Shown here piece after piece: positions 1-14,492 of a stretch of 64,000 nucleotides of DNA; the first letter of the stretch is position 1; every line of letters starts with the position of its first letter. The translations under genes were made by a program, and so were the position numbers. Below the pieces are notes generated by a model. The model saw only the letters and a program-made list of their open reading frames with translations, had not been told where the DNA came from and did not search any database. This DNA comes from Melanocharis versteri (lineage: Eukaryota > Chordata > Aves > Passeriformes > Melanocharitidae), in NCBI GenBank assembly GCA_013397845.1, contig VZTG01006291.1, positions 750,809 to 814,808 on the forward strand, in the 5' to 3' direction.

Positions 1-3000
1 TGCACTGTCAGAGAGTTGCCGCTGTCTGAGCCCAGAGCAGTGTTGTCCCATTGATGGTACAGTGTACTCCTCAACCCCAGTGCCTGGAAAAGAATAACCC
101 CCCCCATTGTAACACTGTAGAATTGATTGTTATTGGAATTACTGGTTTTGGGTGAGGAAAAATACTACTGTCTATATTTGAGTCCTTGAGCCACCCAGAA
201 TCACTGGTTTCTGCGTTTGGGTTACATGTCAGCAGATGAACAGCACTAATTGGATCACATTGAAGAGAACACAAGTTAAACGTGATGCTTTTCCTTCCAC
301 TTGCTGAAAGTGCAGTAGCAAAATATTATTTGGGACAGTCTGATGTCTTTTGATGTAGGGTTTTGTTGTTTTCTTCTGATGATTTCTCTAACATGCTCTA
401 GAACCAAAGTTTTTCTCTCTGTGACCTGGAAAATGGTGAAGTTACAATAGTGTGGGGATTGCACGGTAGCTGGGAGAGGCCAATAAACTGTTGCTCTTCA
501 GTACCTTGACTGTGTTAAGATGGTGTAATTAATGGTTTCACTATGTTCAGGATCCTCAAGAGTGAAAGGCAAAACTATGAAAATCAGTAGTAATTAGAGT
601 TTACTTTTCATATTCCCATTGGGCTAAGCCTGCAAAACCAAGCTGCGAGCTCTGGTTTCCCAAATTGTCAGGACCAGAAACACCAGTTCTTAGAAAATAT
701 GACTGTCACCCCAGGGTCTCCCACTACCTTTAGGATTAAGAGTGAGAACATGAAAGACTTTTCCATCATAAACCCAACTCAGAGGGCCATTACAACAGAT
801 CGGAAATATCTGAGGAGCTGCCCAAGAGAAGAAGGATCAACTATTTTAAATGGAAATGGATTTAAAAAGTAACATGACTGAGTCTTTTCTGAATGTTACA
901 TCCTATTGGCCGTTTGCTGGTGGAAGACAGAGTTATTGGTCTCCTCTGTAATGTGTCACTGGCTGGAGAATTCTTCCAGGGTGGAAGTGGGAGAGGCGCT
1001 GGCACTAGACAGGAATCTGGACACGGATTGGATGTGCTGTGCACGGGGCACCTGCTGGTGTCTTGAAGGTCAGCAGGAATTTCAAACAGAATGATTTATT
1101 GTTAGTGATACTGCCCCAGGCAGAAGCAAGAGTTCGCAGCATCAGAGTGATGCGTCCCCCTTGTAGGCACATGAGATTCGTTCCACAGCATCTGTTAAAA
1201 GAAGAAAACAAGTCACAGCTGTGCTAATGTGTCTGCTTGTAAGGGTGTGAGGCTGCTACCTGTGATTGCATCAGACTCGTGATTGCCTGGTGGAAAGCAG
1301 TAGCTCTGGTTTGAAGAGCGAGAGCTGCTGGGAACTTTCACTGCTTAAATGTGCGTGAGTTTGATGAATAGACTCACCTCGTGCTTTTGTCAGGTGCAGC
1401 TGAGTGTATGTGGTGTTTCAGGGAAGGCTCTGAATTTCTGGTGGGGAGCCAAAGATCCAAATTTAGGTTTTCAGGGAAGTTGTTCTCGCACTTCACCATC
1501 TTTACTGATTGAATGAAAGCTTGAAGATTTAACACTGCAAAATACTGGTAATTTAATGCAAGAGGTACTTTAAATTATGCAGAATTACTTAAGCAGTCCT
1601 TATATTTTGTGTGGATATAAAAGATGTTTTTTCTTCACAGAGAAATTTTTCACCGAGCGTCTGATTATCCTTCTTAAATTTTGGAGGGCGAAAAAAGTGC
1701 TGAAACCTTAGCATAAGATGTAGGTTCAAGGCATAGCTCCAGTCAGTTTATGTAGTAAAGTGCTATACATTAACAAGACTTCATGAGAACAGAAAACACT
1801 ATAGAACTTTAACCAACTTATCAAAACTAAGTAGCTGTTACTTTAGTTCCATCTTCAGTTAACTTCTAGCAATATAATATAAATTAATAATATAAATTTG
1901 GGCAGTGGGATCAAGAATAAGTTTTAGTTGTCTGCCAGCAGTTTCCTTTGGAACCTGCTTCCTCAAAATTTGGGAAGCTCCTACCAAGTCCAGGTGCAGG
2001 TTTTGCTGCACAAACCAAGCTCTGGTGCTGCCTTTGTAGAATGGTGGAATGGGAAACAGCCCTTGAAGAAGTCACATGTTTGTCTGCCACTTCATCTGAA
2101 GAAATATTTTGAGTGATGAAATGGAACTTTTCTCCCATCTTATGCTGGGAGTTATCTATGACTTTGCTGATCTCTGTGCCTCTGTTAAGACAGGACAACA
2201 TGAGATGGGCCATGGGGGTTGCAGCCCATTCTAAGTAGTCTCAAATTGGAAATGAGGTGCAGTGTCAGTATTGTGCAAGGTTTTTCATGACAGCTGCTTC
2301 CCACTGACTCGATTTGCAGGTAGAGTTTGAAGTACAGGCTGTTTTGTTTGGCAGCTTGGGCAGTACAATAAATCTGAGTGAGGGCCAGAAATGGTGAATG
2401 GGTGTCTTGCATTTCTTTGTTTGAAACCTGTTTGCTCATGCCTTTCTTTAATTACAGACATTATCACCACCCCGTGTACTGTGCATTCATGTGCTGAGCT
2501 TTTGTGTCACTCTGGTAAGGATGGTCCGTCTTTCAGCTTAAATTCTGCTGAATTGTGCTTTTTACTGTAACTGGAAGACATTTTAATGTGTGTATATTTG
2601 TGTTAGGGGTAAGTCCATAAGTTTTGTTTGGGAGCTGTCTAAGCTTTGGAACTTGATGTATTTCCTAAGCCTTTTTGAGTCTCTCTGTGACTATGTAGTT
2701 GCATCCTGCACAAGCAGGCAAGAAGCAGTTTTGGGGGATGACATTTTGATTAATGGATTCAAGACTTTCATAAAGGACAAGTCACTTTGATGGCATTGAG
2801 AGAGAGAGAAAATTCCAACAATAAATCTAAAATTTGTGGAGAGAGAAAAGTGCTGCTTTTGTAAACCTTTCCTAAGCATCATCTGTGGCAATTTTGCAAA
2901 AAAAGGGAGAGCATGCGGAAGGGAAAAACAAGTGTCTTCCAGGGTTTTTGTTTTTTTTCCTATCCCAGCCCAGAGGCACTGCAGCATTTTAATAAGAAAT

Positions 3001-4876
3001 CTTGAAGTGGGAATGTGGGAACATTAAGGCAGAAGTAACAATTTGAGCCCAGCCTACTTTAAGGGATGTTGTAAACACTGAAAACGGGTATCTAAAACAA
3101 ATACATTTCCATGGGAGGTAACCTGTGGAGAAAATAGCCAAACTTCTGGTAGGATAGAAGGAAATGTCATTATTTGCCTCTGTATTTCTATAGCTATTCA
3201 TAGGAAAAGAAGTACAGAAGGAAATTTTAACCCTAATTTGTGAAAATGTTTTCCTCTGTTTTTCATTAAAAATGCCCATAAGACTTTCTAGAAAGAAAAA
3301 GATTTGTGTAGTTGACAAAAATAAAAAGACAACTACTTTGGTGAACCAGCCAGGAAAACAGGGAGATCACTCACGGGGTTCTCCTGCCAAATTGAAGACC
3401 AACAAAGACACCTGTTTCAATTCGATAGTGTAAATCTTGTGCAAAAGCAGAGAATCTGGTCTGTAAATACTTACTGATTGTGGAGTGCTACAGCAGGGCT
3501 TGTGTGGTGCTTGAGGATGGTAAGAGGTTTGTTTGCAGGGCTGGGAGTTCTTAGAATAAGATTCTTTTCTTTCCTTGTCTTTGTAGGAAGAGCGGGCAAG
3601 GGTTTCATAGCTCTCATCGATGGTTCTTAGCTGCTGAGCACTTCGTTTCTTTGAGTTTGCTGTAGGGAAAGAGAGGGAGGCACTTTTTAAACTTTTGTAA
3701 ACATACAGTTACGTTGACCTTGAGATGATAAAGCTTCAGCTCTTATTTTCCATTTTCTGTGGCAATGCTTTATCCAGAAATACCTTCACATAGAGTATAG
3801 ACATTTTAAATGTCTTCCACTGAGATATGCAGAAGGTCCACCTAGTTAATTGCCCCTGTTATTTATGTGCCAGATAGATGGCTTTTTATGGGCAATTTTT
3901 TCTTCTTTTTATCAAAGCTTGAGCTTATGGCAGTTCAGATTTCAGAGTTCAGTGCTATAGGTAGTGCTCTAAGGGATCTTACTTGTAAATCAGAACCTGT
4001 ATCATGAGAGTGGATGTATTTTTATTCTTGTCATTTTTGTAAAGAAAAGGTACAACAGGGTAATGTCTGTCAGTTTTCCTTAGGAATTGCTTGCTGCCTT
4101 TAAGAACATGGACTGAGATTTGGGTACATTTCCGTTCAGTAATGAGCTTTACATTATTAGTTAATTATTATTTTTCTTAAATTTCCTGGTGATTCTTAAG
4201 CAAGGGCAAATTATCTCCTGATAGGTTCATATCTGACTGAGGTAAAGAAATGTTGCAATGAATTCCTTCTAGGTTCTGTTGAAACAGAAAGCTGGACCTG
4301 CTGCACCCATTATCAGCTCTGTCATGTGTTCCTCAAGGCTGGGGTACCCATCCAAACATCTTCTGCACTTACAGGGATGAAAGAAACACACCCAGCATGA
4401 AAAGCCAGGAATTTGTTAATTTAGCTTGAACAAAAGTCCTAACAGCCTACTGAAAGAATTATTATTAGGCCAATTATGATCATACAGACACTTACAGTCC
4501 AGATTATCTAATTATAAGAGCTCATTCCTGATAATGATACAGATATAATAAGCTTTCTAGTGTCTGATCCTTTTCTGGTGTTAATGGTCCTCCTGAAGAA
4601 GAAAAGCATGGTGTCATTACAAGTTGTCAGCAATATGAGTTCTTCATGTGGAGGAGTACGACGTTGGGATCCTCTTTGCCAGGAAGAGGTGGAGTTAATG
4701 TTGATGGTTTCTTTCTCCTCACTCAGGTCTATTTGGGGACATTTTTATGTATTTGCTAGCACAAATAACATGCTCCACTTAGTTGCTCTTTATCCAGTGC
4801 TTCATGATAATATAGTCAAATTTGCGATAGATAATAATTTATATATAGTGGTTTTTTACATATGTTAGAGGCTTTT
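1..4876 (+). other. ZNF804A: ZNF804A intron 2, upstream portion
   Basis: Inferred intron because the next exon (15749) is exon 3 and the zinc-finger exon is not found in the window. The sequence is AT-rich without convincing long frames. I see no repeat, RNA gene or exon here. Confidence 0.7.
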
Positions 4877-5380
4877 TCACAGGATCGCAGAATGGGTCAG
4901 GTTGGGAGGGACCACAGTGGGTCGTCTGGTCCAACGGCCCTGCTCAAGCAGGGTCAACCCAGACCACATGGCACTGGTCTGGAATATCTACAGTGAGGGA
5001 GACTCCACAGCCTCTCTGGGCAATCTGCTCAGTGCTTGGTCACTGCACAGGAAAGAAGCTCTTCTTCATGTTCAGGTGGAGTTCTCTGCGCATCAGTTTC
5101 TGCCCACTCCTCTTGTCCTGTTGCTGGGTGCCACAGAGCAGAGCCTGGTCCATCCTCTCACACATCCCTGCAGACACTGACAGACATGGTTGAGGTTCCT
5201 CCTCGTCTCCTCTCAAGGCTGAACAGCCCCAGGTGCCTCAGCCTTTCCTCAAGAGAGGCTTCAGTCTGTTAACCATCTTTGTCACCCTCCACTGGACTGC
5301 TCCAGGAGCTCCATGTCTCTCTTGTCTGAGGAGCCCAGAACTGGACAGAGCGCTCCACATGTGACCTCACCAGGGCTTCA
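4877..5380 (-). mobile_element. CR1 LINE fragment, 3' end (minus orientation)
   Basis: The stretch reads as the reverse complement of an avian CR1 3' region. It begins ACAGGATCGCAGAATGGGTC, then passes through the recognisable AGGTTGGGAGGGACCACAG, CTCAAGCAGGGTCAACCC, GAGACTCCACAGCCTCTCTG, TTCATGTTCAGGTGGA, GAACAGCCCCAGGTGCCTCA and AGGAGCCCAGAACTGGACA blocks. The element's 3' end is therefore at 4877 and its 5' truncation point is near 5380. It is a 5'-truncated, diverged copy with no coding capacity. Confidence 0.9.
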
Positions 5381-8300
5381 TTTCCTTTTTATCCCTGAAC
5401 TCACTTTTATCCATATTTTAAAGTTGCATTCCTTTAGCAAGCAGTAATGTAGCATTAGTGAGTTGTTTATAGCTCTGGGACCCTGCTGCCATCCCATTCC
5501 TTCCACTTTCAGGGCCCCTGCTGTGAACTTGTGCTTGTCCTTCTGGGAGTCTCTGTCACAATCTGTTATAGTCCTGGTTTCCCACAGCAGCCTTCAAGCT
5601 GTGGTTTACTGACAATTAAATGAACACTTTATTAGCAGAGCTTGGTGATACACACATCCCTGCTCTGCAGTTACTAACATTTCACTCTGCAGAAGCAGTG
5701 AGGCAGTAGAAGATACACATAAATACAGACTTGCTGGCCCAACTTTTTTTTGTGGTAGTGTCAGTGGTGTTTTTCCAGAGTTACTTTGCAACACACTTTG
5801 TCTGCATCATTGAAACAAAACATGTATCAAATCACTTGCCTGGCAAGGTGCAGCCTTTATATTTAAGATCTTTTTCTGTAATCTGGTGCTTTTCTCCAAG
5901 GACTCTGTGTGTATAGTATTACAGGTTGGCTTAAGGATAACTGAGATTTTGTCTGTGCCACTTTGCTGTGGCTGAGATGTGTCAAAATTTGCAAAGGCTC
6001 ATTCTTGTCTCAGTTTTCATTGGTTGAATTTATGTTCTTTGAGGAAGCTTGTCATGGTCCTGGGATAATGCTGGCAAGGACCAGATCCTGCTGATGAGAA
6101 CCAGTTTGTGAGCAGAGGCTTCAAACGGCTCAGTGATCCAATATAAGACTGATATAAGAAACGGATTGTGATTTAGCTCTGACATAAAGAACTAAAATAA
6201 AGAGCTCACTTTGGGGGAATTCATGTATCTCCTTCAGCCCATCAGTTATTAGTGTATCCTTCAAGGGTTATGAGAAATAACCTTTAGAGGACCTAACTGT
6301 AAATATTAATTTCTCATTTTTGGTCACTGTGCACATTGTAGAGATTAGAAAGATTGAAGATTTGGTAGGTTCATTTCAGTCTTTGTGGCAGACTTTCCTC
6401 AAATGTCAGTGGCCAAAGAGGCTGAAACTAGAAAACATAGACTAAAAATGTCTGCTGTCAATTTTTAATTTGCTTGTAGAAAGGGTACTGTGTCCTGCTG
6501 CAGCCAGGATGAAGTAAGAATCAGAATAGCAGCAGGATCCTACAGAGAACTTCAGTGCTGGAGACACAGTGATCACAGTGAAAAGCTGATAAATGCCAAG
6601 GGACACTGGTAGGTGTTGGAGGGCTCTAGAGTGAAGAGTTGTTGGATGGAGTCTCAACTCAGAGGTGCCGAGTACATTATTCATGCAGAAAACAGCAAAG
6701 TGGTCTCCAAAATGAGCAAAAAGCAGTTTTAACTGCTGAGCTATTCAATCTTGTGTGTTGATGAGAGTATCCATTTAGTAACCTAATCACCTCCCACTGC
6801 AGAGCCATTCTAAAGGGAAATCCAATTTTCTCTCTCCAGGGAGGTGTAGAGGTGACTTGCTTTCTGAGAGGCCTTCTTGGTGAAGAAGTGGTTGCTCCTG
6901 TGAAATGGTTTATGGAATATGAATGCTGATCAGACAGGGATTTTTCCATTAGCTTAGAGTCTGTGGATAGACTTGAGAAGAAATGTTGTGGAGCTGTCAG
7001 TAGTTACGCATAGAAAATTTTAACTGGCCAGAAAATAAAGCACAAATCAACATTTCTCATTCGGTGACTGCTGCCCACCTGAAAATATCAGGAAGCAGTG
7101 TCTCCTTGAATCAGTATTTTGGTTGCAGTATAGTCAAATTGAAAAATATTGGATATGCAATACTCAGGAAGATTATTCTGGATGCATAAACTTCGCTGCT
7201 GGAGTGAAAGGAATTGTGGTGGATAATGCGGTGGGACCAGGGAATGGTACCTGGTGTCTGAAATGATCCATGCTGGTTTGTCCCTCCAGAGCCAGGAAGA
7301 GGAGCTGTGGCTGCTGAGGGCACCCCACACTCAACAGCCACCTGGGTCTTCCCCTTTCTTGTCAGGATTTACGACATTGCATGTAGTTTTGGTTTGTTTT
7401 TTTAATATGAGAATCCTGAATGGTGCAGGGGCGGGGGGAGATAAATGGGAAGTGACCCCTAAAGAAGTGATGTGTACCAATCTTGTCTTTGATTATTGTG
7501 ACTAAGGAAGCTTTCTTAAGTGTTGCTGAAAACTTTCATGGTGAATTTGAAACCTCTTCTCCCCCTGAGCTCAGCAGGAGTTTCCCCATTGACTTCAAGA
7601 GAAGTATAATCAGGCCTAGAATTATTAAAATAAATACCTTTAAACTAGAGACTCTGTAACCACTTTCCAGATGTAGAAGCCTGTGTCAGCTTCATGCTTT
7701 TTCATTATCTGGTAAAATTATTTTGATAGGTGAGATGCTAATTCTGTATTTCTGTGTTGTTTCCTTTGTGTGTCCTTAATATTTATGGAATATTCAGCTG
7801 ATTTTTGCTGAAGCTAATAAAAAATACCCTGCAGCTTGCAACAAGCCCAGGCTGTTGTTACACACGTGGTTAGTAGCTATCACAGTGAAATGTTCAGTGT
7901 GCAACGCTCAGCAATTCTGCAGGCTTAAAACAATGTTTTTGCACAATGGCAACACTGCAGCCATTAAGTCATCTTTAGAAAACATAGTTATCTTAAAACA
8001 AAAGCAACAGAATGCTTCATAACTTCTTATTTGTCAAAGTCCTGGAGCTTTGTTCAGCTGTAAGCCATAGTGCTATCTGCATCCTGCAGCAGGGGATGCT
8101 GGAGAGGAGCAGACATGCACAGGCACCAGAAGGGTATCAAATCAAGTGAGGCTTCTTGTGATGGGAAGAGCATTAATCATCCCATAATGAAGTATATGTT
8201 TGTTTCTGGCAGATAATTTCAGAAAGAAAAGAATAAGAGCTAAGAAATTTCTTTTTCCTTCTGTTGCTCCTGTGTACATCTTTCGCAGTTAGATAATCAA

Positions 8301-9270
8301 GAGTAATTAGTGAGATATTCATCAAGGATAACTAGCTTTCATGTATCTTACAGGTGCAAGTGTGCAAAATATTTAATGTTCTGATGTTCCCCATGGTTCT
8401 GAAACAGTAACGTTTTCATTAGATTTTGCTTTTCATTTTAAGCTCAAGAGTAATTTATTTTTTTCCCCATAAACTTAGGTAGAAAAATCTAACTTGAGAC
8501 ACTCTACAAGATGCTTCAACAGAAGTATGTAGTCTCAAAAACTAATTATGTTTCATGAAAAATTAATTTCAGTCTTTATATTACAAAATTAGAAAAGACC
8601 AATATGAATTTTCAGTTGTATAACATAATACATGTATTTTATATATATTGGTAGGTTCTAAATGTAAAAGGTGTCTCAGCAGTTCTCTTCTGCAGACTAC
8701 ACAACAAACTGTACTACTGTGTATTGTACAAGTGTGCTCATGAACAGGTTAGAGTTGTTTGAGAAAATTTGAATCACATCAATTCATTTAAAGTTAGTGA
8801 AAAATCTGAATCATAAAGAATCTCATCTTCTCATCACCTGCCTCCTGTCAGGCCCAAGATGGGTGGGTAAAGCAATACCAACCTTCCTTTCCTCTTAATC
8901 CATGCCCACTTCCTTCCCAGTCTGGGATGATGCTCATGACAGTGCTAGAAAAAGAGCAGTTTCACATGTACTGAATCAACCTTTTCAGGAATATTATGGG
9001 CTCCAAGGACTTCCTATTTTTAAATCCTACATATAATTATGTGTGTGTTAGATTTCTTCTAATATTAAAAGACCATCAGGAGGGAATGGCTGCAATCTGT
9101 TGTAGAAATAGAAGGAGAAAAGGATTATTCACAGCCTGTATGTTACTTGTCATCTGGAGGGCTTAATATCTCATAATTTACAATGTGGTTCTGTTGCAAA
9201 GTTGTGGAGCTCTTGGTATTTAAGGAAAGGTTTAAATTTTGCAGCTCAACGTGAGATGCAAACAGCCAAA

Positions 9271-9290
9271 GGCAGAAGCAGGCAGAAGCA
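9271..9290. repeat. Two-copy 10-bp tandem repeat
   Basis: GGCAGAAGCA occurs twice head to tail, followed by a partial third copy (GC). A local slippage duplication within the intron; no function implied. Confidence 0.8.
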
Positions 9291-9962
9291 GCTCATAACT
9301 TGGAAGAAACTGAAAGTTATTGCTAAGCCAGCAATAGATTCATGTTATGTTTTAAAGGCCTCTTAAAAGCAAAGTGAGTGGCCAGTGTGGTCCATCCACT
9401 GATAATGTGAGGAGGTAACTCACTGTACAAGACAGAAATCCTACAAACGGTGTTTGGAAGACGTCGCTGCTTTCTTGCTCGCCAAGATCAGATCAGGTAA
9501 ATGGGGCTTTTTCCATTCAGTTCTTGAATTTCTGCAGGGCTGGAGATACCCCAGCCCCTCTTGGTGACATGTCTTGGTGCCACACCACCCTGGCACAAAG
9601 CTTTCCCTGACTCTTGTCAGCAACTCCCCATGGAGTGGCTGTGGTCTTCTGTTAATAATACCCCCTGTTCCTCATCTCTTTCAGGAACCTATCATTGCAA
9701 TTAATTCCATGGTGGCAGCATGTAAAAGAAGTAAAAAAGTCTATTAATTTCTTCCTTAGCTTACTTCTTTGAGTGGTTGAATTACTAATTTCATTGGGAA
9801 ATGGTAACATTTCTCCTTTCTGTGGAAATAACTTGCCTTGTGTAATTTATGCTAGGGAAGGCCTGTAGCACTAACAGGGTAGATTCCTTACATATTATGG
9901 TATCTTTTTCTTGGAGCTTTATTTTTTCCTCTAGTCTTTACAAGAGGAGAACTTATTTTTTT

Positions 9963-9982
9963 TAATAATAATAATAATAATA
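9963..9982. repeat. (TAA)6 microsatellite
   Basis: Six TAA units plus a partial one, preceded by a T-run. A simple short tandem repeat in intron 2, likely length-polymorphic. Confidence 0.9.
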
Positions 9983-12850
9983 TGAAAGATATTGTAATGA
10001 AAAGTATGTAGAATTGCAGACCAGAGCACAAGGGAAGAGATGCTGCCATGTTGTGCTCTGTGAAGGGGTCTCCAGCTGCAGAACAGTAAAATGTAATATA
10101 TATACTCTCACACACCACTAAAGACAGAAGGAAAATATGTGCATTTTACATCTTAGTAAGCAATGTTTTCTGCTTTAAAGGCATATTTCATTCCCCATTT
10201 GGGCGTTTACAGGTGTTACAGGAGCTGTGATCTAGTCAGTTATTCTTTATAATTGATTAAGCTCGATCCTCTTTGTGAAAGATACTAGTCTGGTTTGGTG
10301 TGGCAAGTGTTTGTCTGATGAGTTCTTGTCACTCTGTTTGCTGCACCATAATTCACATAAAGCAGCACTATCCCATCTCAGTTAACAGGGAGTTATTGAC
10401 AGCAGTCCTGCAGCGTTCAGAGACAGGGGAATTTGCACAGCTTCTAGAATCATCATTGGCAGCTAAGAAACACTCATGTTAATACTCATTACATATAATA
10501 GAGATTTTTTGAAAAAACAGATTGAATATAAGCAAAAACATAGCTTTATTAAAAATGTGTTTTGTATCATATACAGATTTAGAGGGCAGAGATGTTTAAT
10601 TTGTTTTAAATAAATCCAAATGGCAATTTTGTTCCACTTCCACCACAGTGCTGAACTACAAACCCATGTTGCCATATTTAAGTAATTAGGAAATTTTTGA
10701 AGGGCAGGAACTAGCTGCAGTGGACTTCCAGCTCCTTTCAGGGTGCAAATGGAGCTATAGAAAGGGAACTGGAACTGCTGGACTTGGGATGCACATGCAG
10801 GACTGAATATTCCATGTCTTCATGATCCCAGCCTGTCTCTGGCTGGGCAGGTGGAGAAGGAGTGGGCTTGGCCTTTTATTTTGATGAGTTATTTTTAAAA
10901 GCGAAACCCACTTAAATTAGTTATTTAGTGACTACTGGGAATACAGTCATTTTTCCTGATGAAATGAAGACAATAAAGCATCAAAATTTGATGTCATGGC
11001 TGTTAAATTCTGTAATTTTAGACTTCCATTGATCAGAAAATTACTTTATGGTCTGCTTATTTTCAGCATTGTAAAAAATCTACGTAATTTAATTGTTAAT
11101 CTAAGGTCAAAAGCAAATTAGCATAATAGTATCTGAACTGCACTGCCCTAAAATCCCCTGATAGACATCTTTCTGACTCCTGCTATTACAGAAACTGTTC
11201 TCATTGGTTCTTGACCCTATTGAAGTTGTTCCTAGCTAAGCTTTGCATAGTTTATGAGAGTCTGTTTGAATAAGCAGTCTTTAGATGGTGCCTTTGTGCT
11301 GGTGGGATGGCTGGTTTTTCTGTGAGATATTAACACCACGGAGAGAGCCTGTATCAATCCTGATGCTTGTTATGATTTCCCCTTCGGTCTCATAAACTTT
11401 TTTAACAAAGTCTCACCACTTTTCTTCAGAGTCAGTTATATGAGTTATATGTTCAAAGTTATAAAATTATTTGAGGCTGGGGTTTCTTCCCCCCCTCATT
11501 TTATCACCTTAATGTCACAGTACTCATGTACATTGGGTTTCACCATTCAGCCTTTACATGCTTTTGCTGTCCTGGGTATATTTATTAGTTAATGCCTTCT
11601 GTGTGTCTTGAAGGCCCATTAGTTTAAAGGGCTATTGCTACAAGTGTTTAAATCTTGAGTTTAAAAAAAAAGCACCAACAGCCACTTTTCAGGGTAGCAA
11701 AAGGCTTGTGATAATGATGTAAGAAGTGCATGGAATGCCGTAATGTGTCTTTGGTTTTGAGAGGATTTGATCCAGGGGAGGATTTCAGGCACCTGGCTCT
11801 GGCAGCAGAATCTGGGCTTGTGGTTTCTCTGCTATAAAATGCAGGGGAGAATTAGGAAATGCAGAATTAGGAAACCCAGAATTACGAAACTTTTTGAAAA
11901 GCAACGTGCTGAAATGAATTGTCTGATGTGGTAAATGAGAAAGACGAGGGTGAAGTGAAGAGACCAGAAATGGGGTCCTGTTGGAAATCCTCTTAGGATT
12001 CCCTTTGTTTTTCTTACAGTTATCTTCCACAGCAAGTCTGGGAACACCAAAGCTCTATGTCTGTGAGTGAGATACAGCTGCACCTGAGTTTGGAGCTCCT
12101 GTGGCCATCTCATGGATAGTTTCATCCATGCATAGGTACACAGGAGCATGTAAGAGTCTTGCTTTTCATCTGGACTGACGAGCCTCAGCTCAGCACGATG
12201 TGCTAGGTGTGCACTAAGATTCCTGGCTGAGTTTTTTAGGAATAGGTGGACTATTTCTGCTTCAGACCCCGTGTTACAGTTAGATTTGCTAAAATAATCT
12301 ATCTTCCGCCCCAGGGAAAGCAGCCCAGTTGCAGGATCACATTACAGCGCTGGAGAATCAGGGTCAGGCTTCCCATCCTTTCAGGCCAGGCAAAATCGTT
12401 TGCAAACTGATGGCGTCTGTGCTCTGCACCTCCAACGTGGCAATACAGTGTATCAGCATAATGGTGAAAGCATTTAGGTCTCTTGGAGAAATGTCATTTA
12501 ATTATTCATTTTGAACTCTGCTGAGTGGGTCATACATGTTTTAAGCTGCCTCGTAAGCAGAGGAAAATACAGGAGGGAATCCAGTACAGAATCCCTGCCT
12601 GCTACTTACTTGCTTACTGATCCATGGAAAAAAACAAACATAACAGGCATTAAACTAGCTATTGAAGTTAGCATTAGTGAACAGCTCTGCCACATGAAAA
12701 GGCAGAAAAATGATAGGAAAAAGATGTTTTTTAGGAACAAGTCGCTCTTGTTTTTCTGTTGCTGCTATTTACTTTGAAGAACTTTAGGGGGGTCCTTCTG
12801 ATGCTAAGAATGCATGGACTAATGGTATGATTAGGTAATATCTCATTTTC

Positions 12851-12888
12851 ATTTGCATAATTCGAGTGAAACCAACAATTTGCAAATA
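12851..12888. promoter_or_regulatory. Pair of POU octamer-type motifs
   Basis: A perfect octamer ATTTGCAT at 12851-12858 is followed 20 nt later by the self-complementary ATTTGCAAAT at 12879-12888. POU-domain factors bind such sequences. Occupancy or enhancer function is inference only; AT-rich introns yield octamers by chance. Confidence 0.25.
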
Positions 12889-14296
12889 AGGGCAGCATAA
12901 ATGCAGTGCCAGCAATCCCGAGCATGACTAAGTGCAGTAAGGGAATGCAGGTGATGATAGTTCATCACATGGCTAAAAAAAACAAAGTAGAAAATAATTA
13001 CAGTAATTACAAAAAAAGAAAAAACAGAGGGGACACAGTTACTGTTTTAGGTGATCTTTTATTTAAAGGAAATAGCATTTTTTTGAGACACCAGATGCAT
13101 GTCTTGTGGTTTAGAACTAGGAGGAATTCCTAGTTTGCAGAATAAAGACCTTGGGAGTTGCCTCAGTATAATCTTTGCAGATTGTTAAAGCACTCCATGA
13201 AAAAGACTGAGATACCAGCTGTGAGAAGAAAAAAAACAAAGCCCATTGTGTAAGTCATGCACTTTCTGCTAAGACCAGTTTTCTGTAGAGGAAAGGGAGG
13301 GTGTATCTACCAGGAAGTCTGACAGCAGGGGAGCTCTGGGACCAAGAGTTCTCCAGAAGAGAAGAGCAGGCAAAGGCTGTGCGCACAAAACTTGTGCCAC
13401 ACCTACTTGTAGCCATCCAAGGAGAACAATTTAATTACTGAAAAATTGAGAATAGAAGTGGAATGCTGCTAACTTGCAGCAGTAAGACTAAAGGGTTCAG
13501 AATCCCATCAGACTCAAATCACTAGTTATAATCATCCCAGTAATTGCAGAAAAGTACTGCAGCTGGGAGGTGATTATGGATTTGTACACACCTCAGCTGC
13601 TCCTTTTTAACCATGTGAGACAGCACCCTATTATCTTCCTTTTGTTGCCTTACTGATCACTTACTTCTTTCCTTAGCACTGGAGGGGAAAAAACCCTGAA
13701 AAAATATTGAGCTCCACAAAATGCCATGAAATCCTTTCTTTAAGGGCCAAGGGCTGGAGGTGTGGAGGGGAAGGAGCAAACTTGATTCCTTCTCTTGTGT
13801 TTTGAGTACTCAGAAGTTGCCTATGAGATTAAATACTTCAGGTTTTGTGAGTGGCTGGTGGGAAGCAGGGTCAGTATCATGCTATCTTTAGGAAAGCAGG
13901 AGTGCATAGGGGTAAGATATGTTCAGCAAAGATGCTTCACATTTCATGTATTCTTTTTATGGGAAAAAAGATACCATACATCTAGTTTTGAGTGTACTTA
14001 AAACCTTATACTGTATTAGCACAACAAAGCAAATTTTTATAAGTAGAAAATTTTGATATTTAGCAAATATAAATGGTGGAAGAAGTAATTACATTTCAGA
14101 TTATTTTTCTCTATCTATCAAGGATATCCAGGCATTTGAAAAAGAATGCAAAACATGAAAATAGAGAGTGGTAGTAATTTTTCTGCGAGTTTGTTTTCTC
14201 TGCATGTTTCTCCATATTTATTTCTTGGCATTGAATGGACTGCCCAAGTAGTGTAACCATTACCCAAAATGGCAAACACTAATTCAGTGTGTGACT

Positions 14297-14492
14297 GAAT
14301 CTTAGAATATCTCAAGCTGGGTTGGACCCATAAGGATCATGGAGTCCAACTGCCCGCCCCTTGCAGAACCACCTAAAACTAAGCCATGTGCCACCAAGAG
14401 CCAGCTGGTCCCTCAGCTGTTGGCAGGTTTGGTGCTGTGGCCACTTCCCTGTGGAGCCTGATTGAGTGACTGACCACTCTTTCAGGGAAGAA
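14297..14492 (-). mobile_element. CR1 LINE fragment (minus orientation)
   Basis: Reads as the reverse complement of a CR1 3' region: GAATCTTAGAATATCTCAAG, GGTTGGACCCATAAGGATCA, GGAGTCCAACTGCC, GCAGGTTTGGTGCTGTGGCC, CTTCCCTGTGGAGCCTGATT and GACCACTCTTTCAGGGAAGAA all fit. It is short, diverged and non-coding, in intron 2 about 1.3 kb before exon 3. Confidence 0.85.

Larger units (their letters stand above)
5381..14296 (+). other. ZNF804A: ZNF804A intron 2, central portion
   Basis: AT-rich intron with no exon or RNA gene that I can recognise. Minor structures are a (TAA)6 microsatellite at 9963, a 10-bp tandem duplication at 9271-9290 and an octamer pair at 12851-12888, each listed separately. 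Otherwise nothing distinctive is seen. Confidence 0.65.

Noticed and set aside
9520..9640. GC-richer stretch considered as a CR1 fragment
   Set aside because: Only vague composition similarity; none of the diagnostic CR1 blocks is present in order.
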